From: Udeniomyces pyricola
Taxonomy: Eukaryota > Basidiomycota > Tremellomycetes > Cystofilobasidiales > Mrakiaceae
Length of the DNA: 64,000 bases
Reading direction: 5' to 3'
Assembly: GCA_039545295.1 (NCBI GenBank)
Contig: BCIK01000009.1
Span: 643,859-707,858, forward strand
Below the pieces are notes generated by a model, which was not told the origin of the DNA, ran no database searches, and saw nothing but the letters and a program-made list of their open reading frames with translations. The position numbers were made by a program, and so were the translations under genes. Of this stretch, positions 25,413 to 40,381 are shown in pieces; within the stretch, counting starts at the first letter, position 1, and each line of letters begins with the position of its first letter.

Positions 25413-26832
25413 GAGGAGAAGAAGAAAAAGGAAGGAGAAAGAGGAAGGGAAGAGTGGGGGATAAAAAAAAAGGGGGGGGGGCGGAGGGGGCATTAAAACA
25501 AAGGAGAAGAAGAAATAGGGAAGGGATATACAAAAGACAGAGAGAGATGTTTCCCTTTGCGTTCGTTATATGACTGTCTCATATGAAGATTATCTCAGCC
25601 TATGGAATCGTCCCGATCCTAGCTATCATCATCGTGACATGTGTACTTCCAATGTCTTCCCAAAGCCTTCTTTTTTTTTCTCCCCCTTTCTTCTCTTCTC
25701 TCTTGATCCTCTGAGGTCTCAGTTGTTATTTGGGGAGAACCGGCCGGCTGTTCGTTTCGACTCCGTGCCCAACATGATGTTGCGGGTTCGTATATAAACA
25801 GTGAAGGAGATCGATTCCCTCAATGGTCGGGCCCATGAATTATTTTTTTGGTCTCCTTGCAAACGTGATGAACCTCCTTGGATTCAAGCTCGGGGTTACG
25901 CTTGGGTAAGGCAATTGGATGTTGGGAGTCATGCAAGAAAAGATAGAAGAGAGAAGAAGAAGAAAAAAAAAAGAAAGAGAATGACAGATTCAAAGAAGGG
26001 GATGTTGGGAGGAAGAGATCGGCGTAAAAGAATGAAAGAAAGAGAAATGAGAAAAAGAGAAGAAGAAAAATGGAATAAACAGCCTGGGACGACGTAAGGA
26101 AAGGAAAGAAAATCGAGACAACGGAGACAAGAACAAGAAACGGTCAGAGATGGAAAGGGGGGGAGGGGGGAGTTGAAAAGAAGGAAGGAAAAGAAGAGAA
26201 AAGGAAGAGCGGAAGATAGAGGATCAGAGACACATGATAATGATGGTGGAAATGGGAGATTCAGGCAAGGAGGAAAGACATAACAGGCGAGAGGAAGAGA
26301 AAGAGAAGGGAAAACGTAGATAAAGGCGGGGTGAAGAGGAACAAGAAGGTATAAAGAACGAGGAAGACCAAGGCACAAAGAAGAAGGAGATGAAAGAAAG
26401 AGAGGCAACGCCACAATGCAGGAAGAAAGACAAGAAAGAAGGGAGACATAACGGCGGAGAGGGGAGTTAGCGAGGGATGCATGAGGTCAGGAAAAAAAGG
26501 GGATAACAAGGAGGAAGGAGGGAGGGGAGAGAGAGATTGGAAAGTGGCTGGCTGGATGTCGAGGAGCAAGACTCAGGTGGGTTGGGGCGTATAGTAAAAG
26601 GGTGAAGGAAAAGATGGAAAACAAACGATGCGAGCAAGCGAACGAGAAGTAGAGCGACAAAGAAGAAAAAAGTCCGGAGACGAGCAACAAAAGGAAATTT
26701 TAACGATGCAGCAGACGGAGTCGGAGAAGTTGACAGCCAATAAGATGGATGGCTGATGGTAAAGCAGGAATGAGCGGCAAAAGGATAAAGAAAGATAAAG
26801 CGAGAGGAAGGCATGTTGGATTGGTGATGACC
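25413..26832. other. Convergent intergenic region, polypurine-biased
   Basis: This 1.4-kb stretch lies between the stops of Rictor (plus) and PP4R1 (minus). From about 25900 to 26700 the plus strand is overwhelmingly A and G in short runs. The long open frames on the minus strand here (Phe/Ser/Leu/Pro-rich) result from that bias and look non-coding. No gene seen. Confidence 0.6.
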
Positions 26833-29800
26833 TCATGACGGAACAGACGGCAACGACGACGGCGATGAAGCATGAGCCGAAGTGAAATACGAATCGTCGG
26901 TCGAGGAGGAAACCATCGGCCGAGGTGTCGTGGAATCCGACGTGTTTTCGCTTGCCGGCATGGATGTGTGAGTTTCGTCGGTGGGAGAGACGTCGTGCCG
27001 GAAAGTCAACAGAGGATCGCTGCCACCCGAGGCGAGGAATGAAACCGTCTCCTTTGCAACGTCAGGATGGACCTCGGAAGGGAATCCATAGCCTCCAAGC
27101 TGGCGAGGGAAACAGCCATACAAATTCGCATGTGCGTCAGTCATCAGAACCGATTGTTGCCTACCCAGTTTCAAAAATATAAATTCTCACCTCGTAACCT
27201 GGTATGATCTTGTGCATTTCAAAAGACACGGGCGAGGGAATGTTTTTGAGCTGAAGGGCCGTCTCGTGACTCTCGGGTTCTTCGAGCTCCTGGAGCGGTT
27301 GCTGTGCCGGGCTCCCCGAAAAGGACGAGCGAGAAGCGAACGAGCCGGACGAGGCATTAGACGGCCGATGGAAGTGTCTGTGTGAGCCATTGGGAGTGCT
27401 GGCAACGGAGGAGACTCGTCGAGGCAGAGGTTCATCAGGGAACGCGCCGGCAATAATGGTCTGGATATCAAACGCCTCGTCCCGACGGAGACTTTCGGCC
27501 ATGACGATGAGATCAGGAGGTCCTTGAGAGAGAACAGGACAGATGCCATCTAAAAGAACATAGAGGTCCGGGAGGTCACGAGGTGTCAGCTTTGGTCCAA
27601 GACAGCTTTGAGGCGAGACAAAGTCCAAAACGAACTCGAACGACATACCTGGCGCACAGACTCTCGAGATGAATCTTGCCAATGCGATCCGGACTTCAAC
27701 AACAGGGTCTTCGTTACAGACAATGAGATTGCTGGGCCATCGGGCCAAAATGAGCTTGGCGTCATAGTTGGCGTCGAGGAACGATTCGGCGCATTGGACA
27801 AATATCCGACGCTGGCGGTAGCTCGGACTTCTAGACATAGCGATCAGGATCTCATCGAGCGCTTCGCGGGCTTCCGGGTCGTCGACGCGGCGAGTGGAAC
27901 CGTATACGGGGCAGACCTGAAGCGGGAGGACGACAAATAAGGTGGAACCAAGGGGCATCAGAAGAGGCCATCAATGACTGAAACTCGCGAAACCGATCTA
28001 GATGATGCCTCTGTAGTCGAGCCCCAGATACTCACAGCCTTGATCGCAGCCGTACGGACAGCCGCAACCTGATCAATGAGACCTTCCCTCAGCAGTGAAA
28101 TGACGAGATATCTGCCTCTATTGGCTTGGATGAGCGTATCGGCCATGACGGGCAGCGCCAGCATCAACCTCTCCCTCAATCGCCAGCTGCCGAGTTGACC
28201 CTGGATGAGAAGGTCGCCGATCTCGTGTACAAGTGGCCAGGTCGTCGCCTGCTCGAGCGTTTCGATGAAGACGTGAAGGTTGTCCCAGAGTCGCTCGCGG
28301 ACTTCTTCGACGTCCTTGAGGCAAAGGCGGAAGAACGGAACCAGGTCGACGGTCGAGATTTCATCGCCGAGAATGACAGCCATCTCGTGAAGCGAGGCAG
28401 CGAGCGACCGACGAACGCGAACCTCGCGACTGCCGCAGAGCTGAAGGTAGTAGTCTCGAATCGAAGGCCAACCTTTGCGACCGACGGTAAGCGTCACGGC
28501 GGGATACTGGAGGTGATGTGAGAGGACACGGCACACGAAGACGAGATTAGCTACAGTCTAGCGGGACCAGGGGATATAGAAAGGGAGGAGAGTACCCACG
28601 TTGAAAGCGCACACCAGCGGCCTAGCATCGTCCTGCTCTGAGACGACGGCTGCGCCAGACGCGAAGAACTCGAGCGTCGGTCCGACATGCTTGGGCTTGG
28701 GTGCTTCCCTAGTCGCCGCCTTACCGAGGAAGAGCGCGATGAGACGTTCGGGCGGTCCTTCCTCGTCGTCGTGGAAGACATGGATCAGCTCGCCGAGTAC
28801 CTCGAGCGCGGTTCCGTGGATCTCGGTCACTTGGTCCTCGAAGAACGCATTGATCATTTGAAGAGTGTGCGACCGGCGGAACGACTGGGGCTCGAGTCGT
28901 TTGGCGAGAGCAGGGAGACCGAGGCAAGCAGCTTGACGAACGTGCGGGCTGTCGTCCGAGGCAAAGGCGTCGTAAAGGGAAACCTACGCGAATGGCAAGG
29001 AAACAAACAGTCATTTGTCAGTTGAGACGTCGAGCGCGTTGACGTGAAAATGGGGATGAGGGTGACTCACAAGTTCTTCGGCAACAATCTCCTGTGGAAC
29101 AACCTTGAGAAGCTCGCCCATAGCAAGCGCAGCCTCACGTCGGACGCCAAAGGACTCGTCGTACCGCATGCGGACGACCTCGGGGACAAACTGCTTAGCA
29201 ATGACGTCGTCACCTTCCAGGACTTTGCACTCTGTGACGGCTGAGATGAGATTCATTGAGAGGAGTCGACCGTGGGATGCTTCAAATGCAAGTTCGTCCT
29301 TAAAAGTGTCATCGCCGAGCTCGAGACCGTCGTCTTGCCCACTCGCCGCCCATTCGGCCTCGTCGGGATCAGTCCTATTGTCGACGGGTGGCGCGTTTGG
29401 CGAGTCAAACTCGTCCGAGTTGAGTTGAGTGTGCTCTGCGATGCTGGCATCGATGTAGGACGGCGAATGGAGCGGGTATGAGTTCGAGCCATCGACCACA
29501 GCATCGCCTCCGCTCGCAACAGCGTTTCCGTGCGAGGCGTGAGGATGGTAGTCTTGGGACAAATCGATAGTTGGGTGAGGCTTCGTACGGAAGGTGGCTT
29601 CGTCCGTCGGGTTTGAGGAGCTCTCGCCCAAGCATGCATTCAAGTCAGGGTCGAGGGGATTGATGTGACTGGCGTCGTAGGGGATCGTTTCGTTCAAGCC
29701 ACGTATCGTTAAGCCGGACGGTTGCTGACCGGAGACGGTGTTACTAGACTGATCGTCGTCCTCTTCGCCATACTTGCCAACGCTCTCCTCCACATCGCCG

Positions 29801-32800
29801 GCTGCCCAAGTCGACGTCTGGCTTCCTTCTCCACCCTCATGCTCTCCGTACATCTCCACCGAGCTCTTTTCTCCATCCTCACCCTGGCCCTCGACAGGAT
29901 ACTGCTGCTGCTCCCAGTCGGCCTCGTCATAATATCCATCGTCATCGCCATACCGATCATCGCCTTGATCGTCGGGGCAATAGGGTGACTGGGTTTCGTC
30001 AAGGCGGGCCATACCAATGACGATCGCTTGGACGAGCTCGTTCTCGACAACCTTTTTCTCGTGTTCGGTAAGAGTCGTGATTTCATGGACGTGAATGCCC
30101 GTTTGGGCGAGGTAAGTCTTCTGCTCGCCGACGGCGACGTGTCGTTGGGGCCATGGATCGTAGGCCGGGAGCTCCTTGCCTCGGAGCCGGGCGAGAATTC
30201 CAATGATTGCTGCCTTGGCCGACTCACACACGACGGGGCTCTGACTCATGAGGAGCGAGCCGATAAGGGGCGTGAACGTCTGGACGCTGATGACGGGTCG
30301 AGGCATCTTGACAGGCTCCTTGCCTCCGTTGTCGTAGTCAGGGCCAAACGGATGCAGGGCGGCGGTTTCGCTGACTTTGGTCTCGCCCGAGTCGAGGGTC
30401 GAGTTGGGCGTGTCAGAAGATTCAGTTGCCACCTCACTTTGGCGAGTCTCGCCGGATGAACCAGAAACGCCGGAGCCACTCGAGGAGGGACCAGATTCTT
30501 CAGCCATAGTGACACCCGCTTGGGCGTCGGCGATCATACAGAGGTCCTTGAGCTCGTCCTTGGTCGGTCGTTTGACGACGTCGAGACCTTCCGAAGTAAT
30601 AATGGCTGTCGTTGGAGGGGCATCGGCTGTTTCGCTGGGATCGTCGAGAGGCTCATCTGTCTCCGTCATGAGTCGGCACGACTGATGGAAAGTGAAGGAA
30701 AGGGGGAGGGAGAGAGAAGAGTTAAACTTTGCGTCAGCCTTGACCCGACGAACACAGTGCATCAACCTCATCGCAATGACATTGAACTTGGCACTTACGG
30801 AGTAAAAAAACCAAAGAATTTTGTGGAGTCCCGGAGCGAGTGCTTCTCGAACAGCTTCGTCTGTGGTCGTTCGTAAGATTTGCAATGCCTGTTAGCGCTT
30901 GAATAATCTCGCATGCCCTCAAAAACCCTGACTGGGCCAAAGACTAAGGCAACACCTTGCCACCAAAGGAGAGAGATGACCAAAACTTACCTTCATCCGT
31001 ACCGAGCGAGTTAAGTAGTGGCAAAACATACTCGACTGTCTCACACGGGTCGACGTCCTCGACCCAGTCGCCAATGACACGCGAAATGAAGGTTCTACAA
31101 GGGAGATCCCAGACAGTGCGCACGCCGTCAGTCAGCACTCGAGCAAGAAACAAATGCGCGCTTGAGGGAGACAGCATAAACCAGCGCAAGCGGCAAGCAA
31201 AAGGACACACCTATGATGAGTAAATTCGCTCTTGCTGAGCAGGAAAATGCGCTCGAGCGTCGTCAAGCTTTCGTCCTCAAGGTCCATATCGGCCGCAACG
31301 GGCAAGAACCTGCCCTCTTGACCGTCCATGGGTAAGCCTTCTCCGCCGTCGTCGAGAATCGAGAGCCCGTTTGAATCATAGCCAGCGCCCGCGGCGGATG
31401 ACGACGGCACGGGAGGGAAGAATGACGGCTCGTCCGCACCCGGTCCTGGTGTGTCGTTGAAGGTGCGGAAGGGGTAGCGAGCTCGAGCGCTTTGAGCAGC
31501 AGACGATGAAGGGCGCTCAGTCGAGGGGGAGGAGCCACCAAGGTAAGGAGCGAATGAGGTCGAAGCGTTCTCGTCATCGTTCACTGCCTCCAGCTCGTCC
31601 TCTTCGGGTGAATCGCAAAACTCGACGCCGTGGTCTGGATCGTGACATGGATGCGTCGGCGAGGTCTCTTGGGGTTCGTCGCTCATGGCGGAAACAAGGA
31701 CAGTCGGACTCTGGCCCCGTTCATGGTGGGACTCAACATTCTCCTCCTCACGCTCATCCGCTGCAGAGACATCCTCGTGCTCGTCCTCGGATGACGATGA
31801 TGACATGGAGCCTTGGGTGTCGTCCGCCTGCTGTTTCCATGTCTTTCCGTCCTTCCTCTCCGGCTCTTCCTTCTGGTGGTCCTGCTCCGGGTCTGGCGAA
31901 AACGACGACGATAGGCGACTTGGGCCTCGCTCTCGCATCGATTTTCTCCTTTGCATAGCATTCCTCGGGTTCGAAAAGGAGACCGGTTCGGAGTACCCCC
32001 CTATCGGCGGCGATCCTGAGGGAGGCGAAGGGGAGGATGACGTTGCATACTCGGGATATGGAGTTGACGGTTGAGCAAAGTACTGGTCATGAGGTTCATT
32101 GGAAGGGGTCGAGGGAAGAGGGACGTTGGTTGGACTGAGGGAGGGAGGATGGTCAACACTACTCAAAGGTAACGCATGTGGTGAGGAGTCGACTAAGGAG
32201 AGCGAGCTAGGTGACAAAGACGAGGATGACGAGGATGATGATGGTGTCGACACGTTGGAGGTATTGATAGTCAGTCGAGGATGAGGGTCCCGTCCGTTGG
32301 GTTCGCTCCCGCTTAGCGGATACCGATCGGACTTTTGCGCCGGCATCGCATTGTTCCTTTCCGCATTCTCGAGGTTTGACGAGTCAGGCTTAACTTCGTT
32401 CGGGTCTTGCACGTCGGGCTCTGGTACCCCTTCAAGCTGCTGAGCTGCCATCTCCAGTGAAACATACCCAACGACGTCTGAGGCTTCCATCCGCTCTACG
32501 ACCACGGGCTCAAGGTTATCGCCCGCTTGCGTTGAATCGTCCTGTACGTTATTGGCACCATCGCCGTGGTAGGCGGCAAAGAATGAGGGTAGGCCGACAG
32601 AAATCGGACGCGGGCTACGAAGGACGGGCGGCGGGTTAGCAAACGCGTCCAGTGGGCGATAGGGTGTGGAGCTTGGAATGGGGTTCGAGCTCGTGTCTGG
32701 GTTGAAACGTGTGGCCGAGCTGGTCGATCTTGAATGGAACAGGACCGGTGCTGGAGAATGAGTGGTACTGCTCGAGCCCTCTGCTCTGTTAAACGTGGCG

Positions 32801-35069
32801 GAGGGGGAGGGGGAACGCGGTGGCTGACGCGGAGACGACTGGCTAAGGTTGGAGTTGGTCCTTCGTAGCGGAGGTTGATAGCTCGGAGGAGAGTGATGAT
32901 CCTTTGAAGAGGCTCGAGACGCCCGGGCGCCCGTGTTGTCAGCTTGAAGCTTCGGCGGGGTCGACGCATGGCGGACGGCCTCGCGAACATCGGACAATGT
33001 CTTGCTGCGAAGGCGGGGTGAAACACTGGCGTCTCGAGCTCTTGGACCGTCCATACTGGCTCGCTTCTTCCCCTTGTCTCGCGACTCGGCGGAAAAAGAC
33101 GGCGCTCGGTGGGTGTCGTCTTCTTCTGGTGGCGAGCCAGAGCGGGAGGAGCCCTCATTGACGAGTTCGCCCGCCTGCTCAAAGGAGAGCGGGCTGTGAG
33201 CCTTGAGAGTCTCGAGTTGCTGGTGATGATGGTGGAGAAGCTGTTGATGATGCTCAGTCGTCGAGAGAGGAGGATTGGGCAAGGTCACGAAAGTGGGTGA
33301 AGAATTCGTGCCGTTGAGAGAGATGGTTCGCTTGTGCGAACTGCCAGAGGGCAGGCGGAGCATCGGCAGAGCGGCAGACCCAGACGAGCTTGGGTTGGAT
33401 GAACCCGACGGAGAGGAGCACTCCGGTCGACGATTGCTGGCGACGGCTGAAACCGAGGGAAGGTGCGGGACCGAGAAAGGTGACGTTGCCGGCCAGACCG
33501 AATCCCACGCATCTGATGTCGACCTTTGAATGGGATGGGGTGCCGAAGGAGCAAGTATGCTCGGACTGAACAAGGGTGGGTTATGTAAATCGAACGGGGA
33601 TGGAACAGATGAGGTGGAGGCGTAAGCCCTCAATGGAGGTGGTGGTGCGGGGGCATGATTGACAGAGAGCGGAGGTGGTGAGGGCGAAGATGATATGCGA
33701 GACATGTTGAGTTGGTTGAATGATGGCGACGAGTTGTGCATGATGGGGGAGAAGTGGTGAGCTGAGGATGAGGATCGGGCGTCGGATCCTGGACTCGAGC
33801 CGGTGCTTGATGAAGATCGCGCGCTGGAGTAGTTTGACAGCGAGTCCTCTGCAAAGCCGTCAGGCAACCAGGACCAAACGCATGAGTCAACCAGGAAGTA
33901 GTACGCGTGCTGAATCGGTAGTTACCGTAGTAGGAAGCTATCGGGGCAGCAAGACTAAAGAAAGCGAACAAGCGGAACACTTACGACGACTGGAGCTGGA
34001 CTCAGCGCTGCCCTCCCGCCTGGATTCATCTGTGCCTGACGACCGACCGGAACCCTCTCTGTCCGGCCTGAGCATGCCACTGCGCGAGTTCGCATGCTGA
34101 GCAGCCGGATTAAAGGCTACGGGCGGCTGGAACCCAGCCGGAGGAGGAGGCGGACCGTTGGCTGGACCGGACGCGATGGGCACCAAGATAGAAGTGTTGG
34201 AAGCTGAAAGAGAGGAATGGTATGACGACTTTGGCGAGAGCACTGGACGAGGAGACGCCCGCGAGGCTATCAAGGGTGATGGTGGATCTGTTTGAAAGTG
34301 CATGCATATACATACGTGCGAAAGGGTATGACGTCTGATGTCAGCTCGCAAGGTCGGAGACATGAGGCAGGCGCGAACGATGGGAAAGTCAGAGAAGCAG
34401 CGACCAAAAGTGAGGACGCTGGCCGGACCCAGGCAACCGTCGAAGACGGCAGCGATCTGAAGGATCAATCATCTCGGTATCTTTGCACCATATTGATCGG
34501 CAGGGAGGCAGACAAGACTTTGAATACACCCAGACGTCGAGCATCCTCGACGGATGGAGGAGGGACTAAACGTCGTGCTAGGGCGTGTCTTGCCCTCGTT
34601 CCCAATGAGTGAAGAGCGGTCGGTTGGTCGTCTCTGTCGGCTCGTCTCCCAAACGGCTGGTCCTTCCTCACTCGTCTACTGCTGCGAACGGAACACCTCG
34701 AACACGACCACCGACCCACTCGCTGTAATCTACTTGCTTATACTCCACCCAGGACGCGACGTGGGTGGCTAGATCCGAGCCATCCTGGCAGCAACCGTAG
34801 GCGTTGGTCCGTTCGTCCGACGTTGACCGTCCCCCTTTCCCTTCTCTCCTCTTCTCTGAATCCTACGTAGACCAAGACTTGACTTGGATGCATGCCACAG
34901 TAGTAGGAGGGTCCCGGGGTGATGAACAGATGTCATTTTGCCCACAAGATATCGCGACAAAACTGGGACAAGAGAAGCCAGGAGAGGCTCTATGGCGAGA
35001 GAAATGGCAGGGCGAGCAAGAGCAAAGGCAGAAACACGTACCGCCTTCCTGAGCGTGGTCGGCCGTCAT
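26833..35069 (-). CDS. PPP4R1: Protein phosphatase 4 regulatory subunit 1 (HEAT repeat)
   Basis: This is a scaffold/regulatory subunit of the PP4 Ser/Thr phosphatase. The clearest match is the HEAT region near 28180–28510: YPAVTLTVGRKGWPSIRDYY, VRRSLAASLHEMAVILGDE and DLVPFFRLCLKDVEEVRERL line up block by block with human PPP4R1. An N-terminal HEAT segment (ESLTTLERIFLLSKSEFTHH, then FISRVIGDWVEDVDPCETV) spans 30950–31280. An acidic insert lies near 29400–30600. The first exon is only MTADHAQEG plus one base (35042–35069). It splices across 754 nt (34288–35041) in frame to an exon starting PPSPLIASRASPRP. Before the first HEAT repeat there are roughly 900 residues of Ser/Pro-rich disordered sequence, which animal PPP4R1 lacks. 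The C-terminal tail is Ser/Thr-rich, with stop at 26833. Confidence 0.88.
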
Positions 35070-36448
35070 GACGAGGACAGGCGAGTGAAGATGGCTGAGA
35101 TGACAGGCTCGGGTTGAAGAGGTATCCTTGTAGCGTGTCCCTCAGATTGAGTCGCCGTTGCTGGCGTAAGTGTGGAAAGGCGCAAGACGAAGAGAGAGGT
35201 AGGCAGAGGTCAAGGACGGACTCGAGGTGGAAGGGTGTAGAGATTGGGCGACGCGATGGACCGCGAGGACGGGGAGTCGAGCGTTGGAGTGAGGGCTGAG
35301 AGGATGTTTTCCCAAAGGGGAGGTTGAATGTGGGCGATGGATAAATCAAAGATGAGGGCGAGGCGATGCGGTGGTGAGACAGAACAAGGAAGGACAAAGG
35401 GTGAGAGGGAGAGGGCGAGGAAGAGGAGCCTGATCGAGCGAGGAGGGAAAGCAGACGGGGATCCGAGGAGGTGCTTGGTCCAGCTGGTTCTTCGGCCTTG
35501 CGCCGCCCATGATATTGAGCTTCCAACATCATGGCATCATGGTTGATTTGTCCAGCTCACCGTTTCCTCGACTGCACTGGTTACACTGGTGGCGCTATTT
35601 ACTATTAGATCGGTCCATCGTTGACTATAAGACTTTAGATAACATGCGCCTGTGTAGTACCGCTCAGGACGACTTCACCAACTTGTAGTGGTGCATAGGA
35701 GAGGACGCTCATCAGTCTCTTCCCACGATGCTCATGATCACCGCCTCGATGGGAACGTCATTCCATCCATCGACCTGCATCCACTGGAACCACCTACGCG
35801 CTCAGCATCCACCAAAGCCCGTTGCGAGGTTCGACATTCCCATCAAGTCGCCGCTTGACACAGCGCACATCTCCGGCAAGACCGCAAACATGATCGTAAA
35901 GTCGAGGCCGTTGAACATTGAATCCAGGATGCCTTCCACAGGGAGATCAAAAGAAAAGAAGGCCCTTGACCGCGGGCCTGGGCCCTGGATAAACCCCAAC
36001 ATTCTGCAGTGAGTTTCTTATGCACTCATTGCATTCATGTTTGGTTGAATCACGATCAACAACAGTCTGCAGGTCTGGACCACCGCCACCATCTTGTGCC
36101 TTTATGTCTGCACGCCGCAGATCGATCAGAGTCATCATGTCATCATCTGTTAATCACAGCGCCGGCGTCATGAATACAAAGTGGTATTAAGTCACGGTCA
36201 TGGCATGTACGTACTTTCTTTTGATACCGACTTGCATGATTTCTCTCTCGTTGGTCTATATACAAGTGCCATGAGTACGCGCTACGAATTCTGTTTCCAC
36301 CTTCACAGTACTCTCGCACCAGGTATATTCTCGGTATCTCAGAATGCTCGCCCATGATGACGTTGATGAATCCCAGAGCATCCGGCACATCATTGTATAT
36401 ATGATGAATCATGTGTGCTATATATAGATCGTTTACCTACATAGGGCT
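35070..36448. other. Intergenic; weak open frames on both strands
   Basis: The left part (35070–35540) is the 5' flank of PP4R1. At 35802–36002 (minus) there is a 66-codon ATG frame with ordinary amino-acid composition (PVEGILDSMFNGLDFTIMF). The plus strand is open over much of the same stretch (35728–36012). Neither resembles a family I know, and no exon joining is evident. The region could hold a gene remnant or a non-coding transcript. Confidence 0.35.
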
Positions 36449-37690
36449 CTAGGACCCATTTGGATGGGTCCCCCCAGCCATGGCCTCGTAAACGGCCGCT
36501 CTATTACACCTCTCGGAATCGAACAACAAGACGATTGGCTTCAGGAAGCACAACTGTTCGAACAACCCATCTTCAACCCAACAAGTCAGCAATCCACTAT
36601 CCGGGCAAATTCCTAAGGCGACTACGCTAAGTTTGGCCTTTTGCGCAGGCTTAAACCTGGGACAGATAGTGCGCCGAGGAAGGTAGAGGTCGGGGTTGTC
36701 TTCTTCGAGGTCCGAGTCCGATCCACTGTCTTCGGGGTAGTCGAAACCCGACCAGATGGGAATTGAGAAATGTATGTCGAGCCTGATCCAATCGAGGCGA
36801 GGCCACGCTGGGAGAAACTCTAAGAAATCTTCCCCTATGAAGAACGAAGAAATGTGATCGTGAGTCTGACGTTCGATGTAGAGGCAGGTTGGATCAGGGC
36901 CTTGAGGATGTGCCATATGCTCCAGAGCCAGATGGGTTTCTTATAACGGGACCTGGTGAGGATGAGGTGGACCTCGTCGACTTTGCTGAGGCGAAGATCT
37001 CCCACCTTCAGTTGTCGGAAGCTCCTGTGAGACTGATTGTCGATTCGCAGGCGAAGCACTCGGACCGAGGGGAGAGCAAGCAAGTCGAAAAGGTTTCTAA
37101 TTTCGTACGGCAACAGGATCTGCATGTACACAGGTCCAAAAACATAAGCCGGTAGGGGAACATATAACCAAAATAGATGTTCAGTGATCAATCTTTAAGG
37201 CTGAAACAAGATCCGCGGATAAAGTACAGCAGAAACAGTACACAAAGTACCAACGTACCTTGCCGTGTAGCATCTTGTGCAATGTCGAAACCTCAACGTC
37301 TATATCGCGGTACAGGATGGGCAAAACAACCTGCAGACAATCCTGCGAACATAGCGCCAACCTGGTAAGAGTCCATTTGTCAAGCAGGAAGATAATTTCC
37401 CTCTTGAGTTCGGTAGGTAGAGCTGTGAAGTATCGCCGTTGCCAGGGGCTTGGAGCCGATCGGACTGGTTTGCTGACTGGGGGGTTGAGCGACGCGAGGT
37501 TTGCGAGGTTGGTAACTCTAGGGTCGGCCGGGGCTTTGGTCCAGACGAGGGGTTCATAGTCGACCGGAGGTGATACCCCTGCTGCAGCGTCGGCGAGAGC
37601 GAGGAGATCGGTCCTGTCCCGAGCTCTCATCCAGACGCCGTCGGATTTGATAGCTCGCGCTGAGACGCGGATGATCTCGTCCTCAGCCAT
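36449..37690 (-). CDS. F-box-like protein, possibly frame-damaged
   Basis: Exon 1 (37259–37690, 144 codons) starts at ATG 37690. It has an F-box-like stretch, FTALPTELKREIIFLLDKWT then LTRLALCSQDCLQVVLPILY, which would bind Skp1 in an SCF ubiquitin ligase. A 139-nt GT–AG intron (37120–37258) leads in phase to exon 2 (LLPYEIRNLFDLLALPSVRV), which has leucine-rich character. The third block (36449–about 36834; DFLEFLPAWPRLDWIRLDIH) is in a different frame. The only nearby GT–AG pair (GT near 36870, AG at 36835) would be 41 nt long and leaves the wrong phase. The gene may therefore carry a frameshift, or a splice site I could not find. Such F-box plus leucine-rich proteins are abundant and fast-evolving in basidiomycetes; the target is unknown. 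Confidence 0.55.
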
Positions 37691-37696
37691 GACGGC

Positions 37697-37771
37697 CTAA
37701 GCTTGAAGACGATCGATCTTGTCCTCGGCGGTGGCGAGGAGGGCCTTGCAGCGTTCACGTTTCGAATCCAT
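37697..37771 (-). promoter_or_regulatory. 24-codon frame just upstream of, and in frame with, the F-box gene
   Basis: ATG at 37771 opens a 24-codon frame (MDSKRERCKALLATAEDKID) that ends in TAG at 37697–37699. After TAG come only two codons before the ATG of the F-box gene, in the same frame. It could be a uORF, or a former N-terminus cut off by a stop codon. Its charged, coiled-coil-like composition resembles the start of many fungal F-box proteins. Confidence 0.5.
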
Positions 37772-38264
37772 CGAGGGGATGAGATGACAGAGACGGGACG
37801 GACGCAAGGTAAGTCTGTGGTGGTCGTCGGGGGGCGCGTCGGTGCGGCGCAAGATGGTCGATAATCGATATTCGATATTCGATCCGGGACGCTGCAGATG
37901 ATTCATATGCACAGCTGCAGACAGCTGCTTCAGTATTTTTGTATATATCACATTCACCTAGCCCTTTCGATTTCATTGTTGATCATGTTGTACGATGATG
38001 ATTTTCAGATCGGATCTCATTGTAGGGTTCAGTCGTAAGGGATCTCACAGCAGCGTCGTTCAAAGTCAAGGCTATCCATTGCATCATTATAATAACAAAA
38101 GAACCGGGAAAGATATCACGCGAAGGCGGATGAAAGAGTAAGAGAAGCAAAAAACGAAGGGGGTAGGAGTATAAAGGGTGCACGCATGCGCGCATACAAG
38201 AAAGGGAGACAGGAGGACGAGAAGAGGGCAAGGTATATTGTTCTTTGGTTTTTCAAAGAGGTTT
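37772..38264. other. Intergenic between F-box gene and H4
   Basis: About 490 bp between two minus-strand genes: the promoter side of the F-box gene and the 3' flank of H4. No gene or RNA seen. Confidence 0.6.

Positions 38265-40381
<2,117 letters not shown>

Noticed and set aside
25929..26814. Several long minus-strand frames between Rictor and PP4R1
   Set aside because: They overlap each other in different frames and consist mainly of Phe, Leu, Ser and Pro from a polypyrimidine strand; they are composition artefacts.
35820..35845. tRNA B-box-like sequence (GGTTCGACATTCC)
   Set aside because: No matching A-box or acceptor stem could be folded around it by eye, so no tRNA is called.
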